A stretch of 64,000 nucleotides of DNA. Origin: CAYNRA01 sp046293395. GTDB lineage: Bacteria; Bacteroidota; Bacteroidia; Cytophagales; Spirosomataceae. How positions within the stretch are numbered: the first letter of the stretch is position 1; every line of letters begins with the position of its first letter. The position numbers and the translations under genes are program-made. The notes under the pieces are model-generated. The model saw nothing but the letters and a program-made list of their open reading frames with translations. It was not told the origin of the DNA and did not search any database. The DNA lies in the NCBI GenBank assembly GCA_046293395.1, contig JBKBOU010000001.1:310001-374000 (forward strand), read 5' to 3'. Positions 34,368-42,681 of this stretch are shown here, one piece after another.

Positions 34368-35387
34368 TCATAGAAACGATTGAAGAAGACCACGCCAAGC
34401 GGGTAGTTCCGGTTTCCCGGGTTTTCTTTTACCAAAAAATTGAACAAGTTGTTCTCCGTTGGCATCAAATAACTCCAAACTGGTTACAATGCCGTCTGCT
34501 GTTGGTTTTTTGACTAGAAATGCACTCGCCACCAAGTCGGAACGTACATGTAAATTGAAGTCAGGGTCTAATACATTTAGCCAGGGCCCCATGGGTTTCC
34601 AAGAATGAATTGCTCCTGTATGAATTTGGATACACCCAGCATTGCCAACAAATACCATGATTTCTACTTGTTGTTCAATGGCTTTTTCCATGACGCGGCT
34701 TAGACCTTCTATGGATATGGGCACCACAAAACCTGCCGGTGCGAGTCGAAGTGCCTGTGTTCGTGTTAGTTTGAATTTGCGTAATAAAGGGAAAAAATCG
34801 TGGGTATCTTGCAGATTTTTCCAAGCTTCTTGAAACGCCAACACATCTATTTCTGTATCTGCTATTTCTGCATTTTTCTCTTTCGGTGGTAAAATCTGAA
34901 GAGGAAGTGGATGTTTTTCTTGGAATTGCTCCACCAATGCACCAAAGGCTGCTCGGTTGCTTGTGGGCTGTAAAAAAATCTTATGTATAGCCACACCATG
35001 TGCATCAAAAAATTGTAAGCTTGTATTTTTGTCGTCTTCAACAGCAAAAGCATACGCCCATACGTGTAAGAAAAGGCGTAAATCAATGTCTTCTCCCAAA
35101 ACAAGTCCAATGTGTCCAGAAAAAGAAACATCTTGATAGGGCCCTTTTCGTTCATGTACGACAGCTTCATTTCGTGTTAGTGCCATGACTTTTCCGAGTG
35201 ACGCTACCGCATGAAGGATTCCTTGAAAATCCGCTTGTAAACGTACGGCTTTGCCCGTAACTTGAGCTTCAACGAGTTCAGCTTCAGTCGATTGCAACGA
35301 ATGGGCTGCATCGCGGAGGCGTAATTTGGGTTGCTCTTGCATTAAGATTTCAAAGCGAGAGCGGAGGGTTGGCATTTGTGTTTCCAT
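34368..35387 (-). CDS. hmuS: Heme-degrading/heme-trafficking protein HmuS (HemS family)
   Basis: Cytoplasmic protein that receives or breaks down imported heme. The HemS/HmuS family has two tandem similar halves, seen here as LRLRDAAHSLQSTEAELVEA (first half, near residue 20) and TRTQALRLAPAGFVVPISIEGLSRVM (second half). The heme-ligand region VHERKGPYQDVSF is in the first half, and VFVGNAGCIQIHTGAI in the second. The start at 35387 gives 339 aa, normal for the family; it overlaps the end of hmuV by 46 bp, which implies coupling. The longer frame to 35555 has no family support. Last gene of the operon. Confidence 0.9.
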   Translation of the reverse strand: METQMPTLRSRFEILMQEQPKLRLRDAAHSLQSTEAELVEAQVTGKAVRLQADFQGILHAVASLGKVMALTRNEAVVHERKGPYQDVSFSGHIGLVLGEDIDLRLFLHVWAYAFAVEDDKNTSLQFFDAHGVAIHKIFLQPTSNRAAFGALVEQFQEKHPLPLQILPPKEKNAEIADTEIDVLAFQEAWKNLQDTHDFFPLLRKFKLTRTQALRLAPAGFVVPISIEGLSRVMEKAIEQQVEIMVFVGNAGCIQIHTGAIHSWKPMGPWLNVLDPDFNLHVRSDLVASAFLVKKPTADGIVTSLELFDANGEQLVQFFGKRKPGKPELPAWRGLLQSFL

Positions 35388-36187
35388 TGATAAGTAGTAT
35401 GTATAGTTGGAATAAATATATGTGGATGGATACCGGATGAATCGACGTCCGCATCTACCCGAAAAGTAGAAAAAATCTGTTCTGTCGTCAGCACGGAAGC
35501 AGGTGTTCCATGGGCTTGTATTTGCCCATCTTTCAACAAAATGAGCTGTTGACAATACCGACTAGCTAGATTCAAATCGTGGAAAATGGTTAAAATTGTC
35601 AATCCTTTTTTCTGACATGCTTCGAGCAGATTCAAGCTATGAATTTGATGAAATAAGTCTAGGTTATTGGTAGGTTCATCAAGAAGTAGCACTTTGCCCT
35701 CCAAATAATCCAGAGAAGGTTCTTCCAAAAGTTGACAAATCGCTTTGCCTAGAAGCAGCCGTTGTTGTTCTCCACCTGATAATGTCTGATACGGTTTTTT
35801 GAGCAAAGGCGTTAGCTCCATCCATTCTGCTACAAAGGCAAGAATGGCTTTATCTTTGGCAGTTGGTTGAAAATCAAAATGGGGGTATCTTCCCATTTCC
35901 AGAATTTCACTCCCTGAAAAAGGCAATCCTACGTCTGTTTTTTGAGGGAGAATGGCGCGTCGTTTAGCTATTTCGCTGTTTTTCCATTGCCTGAGCGAAC
36001 GCCCAAACCAATTGACGTTTCCTTGGTTAGCTTGCATGTCACCGCACAAGATTTTGAGTAAAGTAGATTTCCCAGCTCCATTGGGCCCTAAAAATCCGTA
36101 ATGAAATCCTGCATGAATGTTGAGAGAAATAGCTTGAAGTAGGCGTTGCTGCTTCCATTCCACCTGTATTTGCTCCATTTGAATCAT
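35342..36187 (-). CDS. hmuV: Heme ABC transporter ATP-binding protein
   Basis: A 281-aa ABC ATPase: Walker A GPNGAGKSTLLKI (about 36-48), the FepC/HmuV-type Q-loop, signature LSGGEQQRLLLGKAI (about 140-154), Walker B VLLLDEPTNNLD (about 170-181), and the switch histidine in IFHDLNLASRYC. It powers heme import through HmuU. The start overlaps the hmuU stop codon by 4 bp. The last 15 codons overlap the hmuS start region. The neighbours fix the substrate as heme rather than siderophore or cobalamin. Confidence 0.94.
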   Translation of the reverse strand: MIQMEQIQVEWKQQRLLQAISLNIHAGFHYGFLGPNGAGKSTLLKILCGDMQANQGNVNWFGRSLRQWKNSEIAKRRAILPQKTDVGLPFSGSEILEMGRYPHFDFQPTAKDKAILAFVAEWMELTPLLKKPYQTLSGGEQQRLLLGKAICQLLEEPSLDYLEGKVLLLDEPTNNLDLFHQIHSLNLLEACQKKGLTILTIFHDLNLASRYCQQLILLKDGQIQAHGTPASVLTTEQIFSTFRVDADVDSSGIHPHIFIPTIHTTYQWKHKCQPSALALKS

Positions 36188-37203
36188 ATCGTCTGTGATT
36201 TTTGAAACCGGATTAATTGACCAAAAAATAGGGGTGTCCCTAAAATAGCTGTGACAATCCCGATGGGGAGTTCAGCAGGAACGACGACTGTTCGCGCAAG
36301 AATGTCCGCGCTCGTCAGTAAAAAAGCACCCAATAACGCGGAGGCAGGCAAAACCCAACGGTGGTCGGCACCAATAAAAAAGCGGACGACATGCGGAATG
36401 ACCAACCCTACGAAACCAATCGCGCCACACAAGGCAACAGATACGCCAACTCCGAGAGTAGTCAAAAGTAAAATACCCGCAGTTAAGCGTTGTACGGGTA
36501 ATCCCAAATGGCCTGCTGTCGCTTGTCCTAACGCAAAGGCGTTTAAGTGTTTTGCCCATCTTGGTAAAATCAAAATGACGGGTACAAAGGCAAACAAAGC
36601 GACACGCGTAATTTCCCAAGATGCACCGCCGAGGCTTCCCAATGTCCAGAATTGAATGGAACGCAATTGGGCATCACTTGCCACAAACAAGCACAGACCT
36701 GTCAATGCGCCTGAAAGTGCGTTGATGGCGATACCCGCTAAAAGCAAGGAGGCAGGCGACGTATGTCTTTTTTTCCCTGCTAGTTGATAAACAAGCCAAG
36801 AACAGGTGGCAGCACCTACAAAAGCTGCCCAAGAAAGCATAAAAGGATGCGTGCTAAATGTGGTGGAAGGACCGAAAACAATCCATAAAACAGCAAATAA
36901 AGCCGCTCCTGCGGATATTCCTGTGAGTCCAGGGTCTGCCAAGGGATTTCTGAATAATCCTTGCATGGCTGCACCGCAAAGTCCGAGAAGGGCGCCAATA
37001 ACGAGCCCAAGCAGTACACGGGGCGTGCGAATATGCCAAACAATAGCGTCTAAATCTGATGGAGAGGAGGCGCCGGAAGCATTCGTCCAAAGAATAGAAA
37101 TGACTTCTTTCCAGCCCATCGGAATCGCCCCTAATGTGAGTCCAAACCAGGCGGAAAGACAGACGAGGAAAAGAATGAAAAGGAGAAAAATACTTTTTTT
37201 CAT
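36184..37203 (-). CDS. hmuU: Heme ABC transporter permease (FecCD family)
   Basis: A 339-aa inner-membrane permease with about ten helices. FecCD landmarks are WHIRTPRVLLGLVIGALLGLCGAAMQGLFRNPLADPGLTGISAG (about 55-98) and GAIGFVGLVIPHVVRFFIGADHRWVLPASALLG (about 262-294). The protein is full length, with a terminal basic segment RFQKSQTI. It overlaps hmuT by 4 bp upstream and hmuV by 4 bp downstream. It forms the translocation pore for heme in complex with HmuV and the binding protein HmuT. Confidence 0.94.
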   Translation of the reverse strand: MKKSIFLLFILFLVCLSAWFGLTLGAIPMGWKEVISILWTNASGASSPSDLDAIVWHIRTPRVLLGLVIGALLGLCGAAMQGLFRNPLADPGLTGISAGAALFAVLWIVFGPSTTFSTHPFMLSWAAFVGAATCSWLVYQLAGKKRHTSPASLLLAGIAINALSGALTGLCLFVASDAQLRSIQFWTLGSLGGASWEITRVALFAFVPVILILPRWAKHLNAFALGQATAGHLGLPVQRLTAGILLLTTLGVGVSVALCGAIGFVGLVIPHVVRFFIGADHRWVLPASALLGAFLLTSADILARTVVVPAELPIGIVTAILGTPLFFGQLIRFQKSQTI

Positions 37204-38018
37204 GGGTATAAACGTTTGTGAAGTGTCTGAACGGCCAGTCCTAATCGAGGACCAAAACCCGTAAGTAGTAAGCCGTCTATTTCTATAATTTGTTGCTTTT
37301 TACCAGCGGTTGTGAGTTTCATACCAGGTATTTTGAGCAAACCTTCCATCCCTCCAATACTTTGAAGCCCTGAACTAAAAAGCAAAATATAGTCAGGATT
37401 GGCTGCAACCAAGGACTCGGTCGTCAGTGGTTTGAAATCGTCAAAACCTTGTACAGCATTGCTTCCACCTGCCAAATGAATCAGTTGATCCACAGACGTA
37501 TTTTTTCCACTTACTTGCAAAGAACCAGCGCCGCGTGCATAAATAAAAAGTACTTTTGGACGATTTTTAGCGGCAACCGTTTTGCGCATCTGTGCCCGCA
37601 TGGTTTGAATCATTTTTTGCCCCTGTACTCCTTTTTTGTAATGCAAAGCCATTTGCTTGATTAATTCTTCTGTACCTGCGGGACTCAATGTCTGCTTAAA
37701 TTGCGTAACTTTTACACCCGCTTGTTCCAATTGCCGGACTAACTCTGGCCGAATTCCGCTCTCTTGCAAGACAACTACTTCGGTTGGGCGTAAACTTAAA
37801 ATCGCTTCTGAACCTACCTGCCGGACGTGTCCGACTTTGGGTAATTTATCTACTGTGATTGGGAAAGTGGAGGTGACATCTACCCCCACAATATTTTTTT
37901 CTAATCCCAAACCCGCTAGTATTTCGGTTAATGTGCCTGACAAAGAGACAATTCTTTGTGCATAGCTATATGAAACTACTCCGAGCCATATAACTACAAA
38001 TAGTCCTATTTTTTTCAT
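37200..38018 (-). CDS. hmuT: Heme ABC transporter substrate-binding protein
   Basis: A 272-aa periplasmic binding protein (TroA/FepB type) with the start at ATG 38018, at the beginning of a signal peptide KKIGLFVVIWLGVVSYSYA. The mature part opens RIVSLSGTLTEILAGLGLEKNIVGVDVTSTFP, typical of HmuT, then LPKVGHVRQVGSEAILSLRP. The long rigid helix linking two lobes and the segment LFIYARGAGSLQVSGKNTS follow. It delivers heme from the outer-membrane system to HmuUV. The gene follows hmuY by 4 bp and overlaps hmuU by 4 bp. Confidence 0.92.
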   Translation of the reverse strand: MKKIGLFVVIWLGVVSYSYAQRIVSLSGTLTEILAGLGLEKNIVGVDVTSTFPITVDKLPKVGHVRQVGSEAILSLRPTEVVVLQESGIRPELVRQLEQAGVKVTQFKQTLSPAGTEELIKQMALHYKKGVQGQKMIQTMRAQMRKTVAAKNRPKVLFIYARGAGSLQVSGKNTSVDQLIHLAGGSNAVQGFDDFKPLTTESLVAANPDYILLFSSGLQSIGGMEGLLKIPGMKLTTAGKKQQIIEIDGLLLTGFGPRLGLAVQTLHKRLYP

Positions 38019-38022
38019 TTTC

Positions 38023-39399
38023 TTATTTTTGAACGAGTTGATAAAGTATAGTTGGACGTCCTCGCTCTCCGCCATCAGCGGAGGTAAAGTTGACAAATCG
38101 AAGTTTGTAGATGCTTCCTCCTTGGGTACGAATGACGTAGAAACGGTCTGTTCGGACACCGACGGTTCCGCCGAATGTCACGCGCCAACTCGAACCAATG
38201 GCATCGGGTGCAGCTGAAAAAGAAAGTCCTGTCAGATGTGTCGAATTAAAATCCGCAAATGGTATAGTGGAGGTAGAAACTTGTGCTACCTGAACTCCCG
38301 CGCGTGCATTGGTGAATACTAAATCCGAAAAATAATAAGGAATCGCCTCGCCTGTAGCCAGACGGGTTTGGTAAATAAATCCTCCCCACGCAATATCCCA
38401 GCGCGATGGTTCAACCGTAACGACCGTATTAGCAGGAAGGGAAACAAACTGAAACGGCTGTCCTGTCGTAGATTTTACTATATCCAATGTCTGAAAAGTA
38501 CTTTCGTTCAAACGGGCATACTGAATGCGATAGCCGTTTCCTTGACGTAAAATCCGGACTTTTAATAAATCTGTTCGAGGGGTTGCTCCACCTGTTCCGC
38601 GTTGCAAAATAATGACTTTGTTCTCAGCATCAGTGGCTGAAATAGCTGGAATAACCGAACGCGCAAATGCACCGGTTACGTCATCAACAAGGTTCATTTG
38701 TCCGGCACTCATCGTTAGTACAAGGTTTCTGCCTACGGTATCGGCAGGAGAAACGGCCGCCAAATCCGTTTGATTGGTGACAAGTGCTGTGGCTGCCGTC
38801 ATGTTATTGAGGAATACCTGAAAATTGGCATCGTTCGCCAAACGCAAGTCCCAGCTACTCCGTGCTACGGGTGTTTGTGTATTGCTAGCTAGATTTAAAA
38901 AAACTGCATTAACCGCATTGGAACCCCCTGAGCCTCCGTTCAATTGAATCGTTTGACCCGTTGAAACAATCGCACCGAATCGCATAAAAAGGCTTGGATT
39001 TGTTCCGATGGGAAAGGAAGATTCAGCAGAAATTTGCAGCTGAATATTTTCCTGCCCTGTAAAAAAAGCGCCAGCCGTACGGTTTAGTAGGATAGTGGCA
39101 TCGGTTTGTCCTGCATTTACGGGAATAACTATACGTCCATTCTCTAAGGCGGGTTGTGTTGTAAACTGACTGCCGTATTGGAGGTCTTGTGCAGACAAGG
39201 TTACGATAATTTGTCCGGATGTTTCTGCGGCACGTGCAAGCTGTAATCGAACCGTTTTGGATGTTGCAGTTTCCTCAAACCCTATTTCTGTAGTTTCAAA
39301 TTGGAGGGTATTCGGTGGAAGTGGAGGTTCTTCTACCTGACAGGAACTAAAAGCTAAGGCAATAACTAGACCATACAGCCCTAAATAAGGATGTTTCAT
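38023..39399 (-). CDS. hmuY: HmuY-type heme-binding lipoprotein
   Basis: A 458-aa lipoprotein. The signal peptide ends in the lipobox FSSC (Cys20). Residues about 30-140 are an extra Calx-beta-like domain (ETATSKTVRLQL, NAGQTDATILLNRTAG); the HmuY beta fold follows, with SSWDLRLANDANFQVFLN near 180 and SRWDIAWGGFIYQTR near 335. HmuY proteins sit on the outer membrane and hand heme to the TonB receptor. The gene lies between hmuR and hmuT. Compared with Porphyromonas HmuY (about 216 aa) it is twice as long because of the N-terminal domain; heme-ligand histidines cannot be identified by eye. Confidence 0.85.
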   Translation of the reverse strand: MKHPYLGLYGLVIALAFSSCQVEEPPLPPNTLQFETTEIGFEETATSKTVRLQLARAAETSGQIIVTLSAQDLQYGSQFTTQPALENGRIVIPVNAGQTDATILLNRTAGAFFTGQENIQLQISAESSFPIGTNPSLFMRFGAIVSTGQTIQLNGGSGGSNAVNAVFLNLASNTQTPVARSSWDLRLANDANFQVFLNNMTAATALVTNQTDLAAVSPADTVGRNLVLTMSAGQMNLVDDVTGAFARSVIPAISATDAENKVIILQRGTGGATPRTDLLKVRILRQGNGYRIQYARLNESTFQTLDIVKSTTGQPFQFVSLPANTVVTVEPSRWDIAWGGFIYQTRLATGEAIPYYFSDLVFTNARAGVQVAQVSTSTIPFADFNSTHLTGLSFSAAPDAIGSSWRVTFGGTVGVRTDRFYVIRTQGGSIYKLRFVNFTSADGGERGRPTILYQLVQK

Positions 39400-39429
39400 A
39401 CGTGTTTTTAAAAAAAAAGTTAAAATGGA

Positions 39430-41451
39430 TTATGAATTAATGCGATGGGTGATACCTATAAAATAGGAACGCCCGTAACTTGTTGGTAAAGAAGGACCTG
39501 CCGCGTGTACACCGCTTCCGCCCGTTGTATTTCGAATATCTGTAATATTAAATAGGTTTTTTAAACCCGCTTGCAATAAGAAACCTTTGTTCCACTTTTT
39601 TTGGACAGTGACATCCATCCACTGAAATGAATCAATCATTCCTTGCCGAACGCCCGTAGCTTCTACCACATATTGTGGTCGAGCGCCCGTATATTTGTAA
39701 AAAATACCCATTTGCCAACCTGTATTTCCTACTTGGTAGGAGCCGTTTAGATTGATTTCTGGCGTCCAAAGCCAAGCGGAAAGTCCTTCTCCTTGAACTA
39801 AATTCTCGCGGGCAAGTCCCATTATTCCTAACTGAATATCCCAACTTTTCCCGCCCCAAAACGTCTCCCATGTGATTCCTGCTGTTTTTAGCGCCTCTAA
39901 ATTAACAGTCATCGAAACAGACGGGTCGGTCGGGTCTTGCCCATAGGTAATTAAGTTTTCAAATTGATTGAAAAATCCATTCAAATTGAATTTACGAAAT
40001 ACGTGCTTTCGATTTGTATTTGTCCAACTTGTACTTGTTTGGTAATTATGTGAATATTCTGCCTCTAAATTTGGGTTTCCTTTGATGGAATGGCTGGCAT
40101 CAAAAAACTGGAAGTACAATTCCCGCAAAGAAGGTGCCCGAAAACCGCGTGCATACGATGTGCGCAATTGCCATGCCTCCCCAATATCCCATTTGGCATG
40201 AAGGGATGGAATAACAGGTGGAGCGTTGTATTGGGAATTTTCCATGACGCGAAAACCAGGACGTAAAGCCATTTTACGGTATGTAAATGTGGGCATCACA
40301 AACCATGCGATGTCTGTCACCTGAGGTTGTCCTGCAATGCGTTGGCCGAGCATCGTTTCCCAACTTCCTTCTAAACCCGTTTGTAAAGCCCAATTTTTAG
40401 CGAACTTTCCAGACAAAGTGGGTCTGAATAGAAGCTGACGAATTTCAGCTATATCTTGCTCTCCTTGCCCTAATGATAAAGTTCGTATATTGGTTTCCGT
40501 ATTTATTTGTGTGGTTAATGTGCGTCGATAATAGTCTGTAAATGAGCCATCTACCTGTACTGTCCAATTGGGATGAAACTGTCTTCGAAACTGTCCTTGG
40601 TGCATCCAGCGATACGTGATAAAGGATTGGTCACGGGCGATTTTCGTAAGTTCATTTACTGCTCCTGGTGCTTCTATTTGTTCGTACAAAAATTGAGAGC
40701 GAAACCAAGTTTGTGTTTTATCTCCTTGATATAAGATTCGACCTTGTGAGAACCATTGATTTTTAGGTAGCCAAGCTGGGCGGCGAGAGTCGGAATCGCC
40801 TTGCCATCCTCCAAATTGTTGCTGCGTGAGCGTGCTTTCTAAAGTCCAACGTTTCCATTGTGTGTGACCTTGCAAACTTCGAATATGTTGCCCTGAACCC
40901 ATGACGGGTTGGTATTCTCTACCAACGGTTTCTTCTTGAAGCCGGTAGCTCAAGCCCCATCGGGTTTCTGTTTTTTTCGTAATGAGGTTGATAACGCCTG
41001 CAAGTGCGTCTGTTCCGTACATAACAGATAAAGGGCCTTCCACGATTTCTATTCTTTCCAAGGTATTTGGGTCAATTTGTAGTAAACTTTCGCGCATGTC
41101 GCCTCTATCTGGTAAAGGAACGCCGTCAAGTAAAATTTTTACATTGCGGCCTGCCATACCCATCAACTGAATATCGGCTGTTCCTGTGGCGTTATCTTGC
41201 GCCCATCGAATCCCCAATTCGGTAGTTAAAATGGATAGGATAGAGGTAGCTGCCCGCTGTTCTATACGTAGTCTATCAATGACCCGAACCTGAAAAACAG
41301 ACTGCCGAAGCGTTGTGGGTTGTGAATTCCCCGTGACAATCACTTGGTCTAATGCACGGGAAGGCGCATCGTGCCAAGTCGAATCTTGTGCAAAACCTCC
41401 GGAACTATATAGAAAGGTACATGCCAACGCGAGTAAAGTTCTTCTTCTCAT
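39430..41451 (-). CDS. hmuR: TonB-dependent heme receptor
   Basis: A 673-aa outer-membrane receptor: signal peptide ending GGFAQ, TonB box/plug start LDQVIVTGNSQPTTL, plug (about 40-155) with LLDGVPLPDRGDMRESLLQID and EIVEGPLSVMYGTDALAGVINLITKK, and a 22-strand-type barrel ending YGRSYFIGITHRINS. FRAPSLRELYFQFFDASHSIKGNPNLEAE is the conserved FRAP/NPNL block of heme and siderophore receptors. The start ATG at 41449-41451 overlaps the fur stop codon as ATGA, which decides it over upstream in-frame ATGs. It imports heme using TonB energy, probably fed by HmuY. Confidence 0.92.
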   Translation of the reverse strand: MRRRTLLALACTFLYSSGGFAQDSTWHDAPSRALDQVIVTGNSQPTTLRQSVFQVRVIDRLRIEQRAATSILSILTTELGIRWAQDNATGTADIQLMGMAGRNVKILLDGVPLPDRGDMRESLLQIDPNTLERIEIVEGPLSVMYGTDALAGVINLITKKTETRWGLSYRLQEETVGREYQPVMGSGQHIRSLQGHTQWKRWTLESTLTQQQFGGWQGDSDSRRPAWLPKNQWFSQGRILYQGDKTQTWFRSQFLYEQIEAPGAVNELTKIARDQSFITYRWMHQGQFRRQFHPNWTVQVDGSFTDYYRRTLTTQINTETNIRTLSLGQGEQDIAEIRQLLFRPTLSGKFAKNWALQTGLEGSWETMLGQRIAGQPQVTDIAWFVMPTFTYRKMALRPGFRVMENSQYNAPPVIPSLHAKWDIGEAWQLRTSYARGFRAPSLRELYFQFFDASHSIKGNPNLEAEYSHNYQTSTSWTNTNRKHVFRKFNLNGFFNQFENLITYGQDPTDPSVSMTVNLEALKTAGITWETFWGGKSWDIQLGIMGLARENLVQGEGLSAWLWTPEINLNGSYQVGNTGWQMGIFYKYTGARPQYVVEATGVRQGMIDSFQWMDVTVQKKWNKGFLLQAGLKNLFNITDIRNTTGGSGVHAAGPSLPTSYGRSYFIGITHRINS

Positions 41452-41900
41452 GGGATGTGTGGACATTTGGGTGTGCGGCAATGGCCGTATAAAGTTAAAT
41501 CGTGTGAATGAATGGCAAAGCCCAATGTTTGGCTTACCGTATCCTGAATGCTTTGGATTTTGGGATGACAAAATTCGGTTACGCGCCCACACGTCAAACA
41601 AATGTGATGATCATGCTGCCGTGTGCTGTTCTTTTCATACGTTTTTTTCTGTCCCGTTAATTGATGCTGACGAATCAGTTGGGCAGATAGGAGTAAATCC
41701 AAGACATTGTAAATCGTTGCCAAGGAAATCGGATGTTTACTCTCCTTAAAATGTTGAAAGAGATATTCGGCGTCCACATGTTCGTGCGCATCGTAAATGG
41801 TATTCAAAATCAATTTACGCTCCATTGTTTGGCGTAAATCATTCGCTTCCAGATACTGCTGCAATTTCAATTGTGCTTTTTGTTTGTCTGTGGGTATCAT
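41448..41900 (-). CDS. fur: Fur-family ferric uptake regulator
   Basis: A 150-aa metal-sensing repressor with start ATG 41898-41900. The winged helix (about 15-80) includes RQTMERKLILNTIYDAHEHVDAEYLF and the recognition helix SLATIYNVLDLLLSAQLI. The metal-binding part has HDHHICLTCGRVTEFCHP, with the CxxC structural zinc pair, and a second pair in HCRTPKCPH. It is the first gene of the heme operon and is translationally coupled to hmuR, so the regulator is made with its targets. A repeated operator-like motif lies 32 bp upstream. Zur, PerR or Mur identity cannot be excluded, but the context favours iron/heme. Confidence 0.92.
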   Translation of the reverse strand: MIPTDKQKAQLKLQQYLEANDLRQTMERKLILNTIYDAHEHVDAEYLFQHFKESKHPISLATIYNVLDLLLSAQLIRQHQLTGQKKTYEKNSTRQHDHHICLTCGRVTEFCHPKIQSIQDTVSQTLGFAIHSHDLTLYGHCRTPKCPHIP

Positions 41901-41931
41901 AAACCGTTGATTTATGCTCCAAAGGTACATG

Positions 41932-42003
41932 CTTATTTAGAATATTTCCAAATAAAGTCTTAATTATTTTTAATTAGTCTAAATAAGAATTAATTAATCT
42001 AAA
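41932..42003. promoter_or_regulatory. Candidate Fur operator array upstream of fur-hmu
   Basis: Perfect 10-base inverted arms CTTATTTAGA (41932-41941) and TCTAAATAAG (41978-41987), plus a third half-site TCTAAA at 41998-42003. On the minus strand the latter two read TTTAGACTAATTAA and TTTAGATTAATTAA, 20 bp apart. It directly precedes the fur start codon, as expected for an autoregulated operon. Confidence 0.6.
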
Positions 42004-42192
42004 AAATAGGCGAGTAAGCAACCATGTAACTAGAAACCTGAATGCGCTATGATTGCCGAGCCGTTAAATAAGTAATTTTTCTACACTGTCCAGAAATAAG
42101 GAATTTTGTGGAATGATTTCCGATGAATGTGCTTCATAGTATCTATTCGAGCAATTTTATTCCCATTTTTCAACTCTCAAACGCTTTTCCTC

Positions 42193-42378
42193 ATGCGAAT
42201 CATCTATTTTTCAGGTGGGTCTCGTTCAAGTACCTATCAGTTTATCCAAAATCACTATCCAGAGGCACAAGTAATTTCGTATGATTCTTCCAATCCACTT
42301 GCGGCATTTGCACAAATCAAATTGCAATTGTTTGATGCCTTTCCCGAAAATACGCTACTCGTTGGAAAGGGTTTTTAG
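42193..42378 (+). pseudogene. Truncated YqiA-like alpha/beta hydrolase
   Basis: A 61-codon frame opening MRIIYFSGGSRSSTYQFIQNHYPEAQV and ending ENTLLVGKGF before a stop. This resembles the first third of UPF0227/YqiA-type esterases, which normally go on from LLVG into the nucleophile elbow SSLGG. Here the frame stops exactly where the catalytic serine should be, and I find no continuation in other frames. It looks like a decayed gene fragment; it could also be a short unrelated protein. Confidence 0.4.
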
Positions 42379-42681
42379 AAAGAATTGAGTTGACACCAAT
42401 AAATGACGGACTTTTGCACGATTCTTTCAAGTCTCAAAATGATTCCTTTTCATCGTTTCTTTGGGTAGGTATTGTATTTAAAATGTACTTTTCTTGTATG
42501 TTTTAGTTGGAAATTAATATTCTCGTCGTATTTTGAAAACCGATTTGATATATTTCTTAGTTAAATAGTGAATATAAGAATGCTTATCTGTGAAAGGAAA
42601 GTATCTTTTCAAATCGAACTATTTTTTCTCGCATTACACAAAAATATAGGCTATCCAATCATACATTTACTTGAATTGCTC
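42379..42681. other. AT-rich intergenic region
   Basis: No gene or strong structure is seen. An open frame enters the receptor-like gene from 42568 without family support. The promoter of the gene at 42682 is probably here. Confidence 0.5.

Noticed and set aside
36251..36655. 134-aa reading frame on the plus strand
   Set aside because: Mirror frame of hmuU; proline/lysine-rich composition with no motif, while hmuU is a certain gene.
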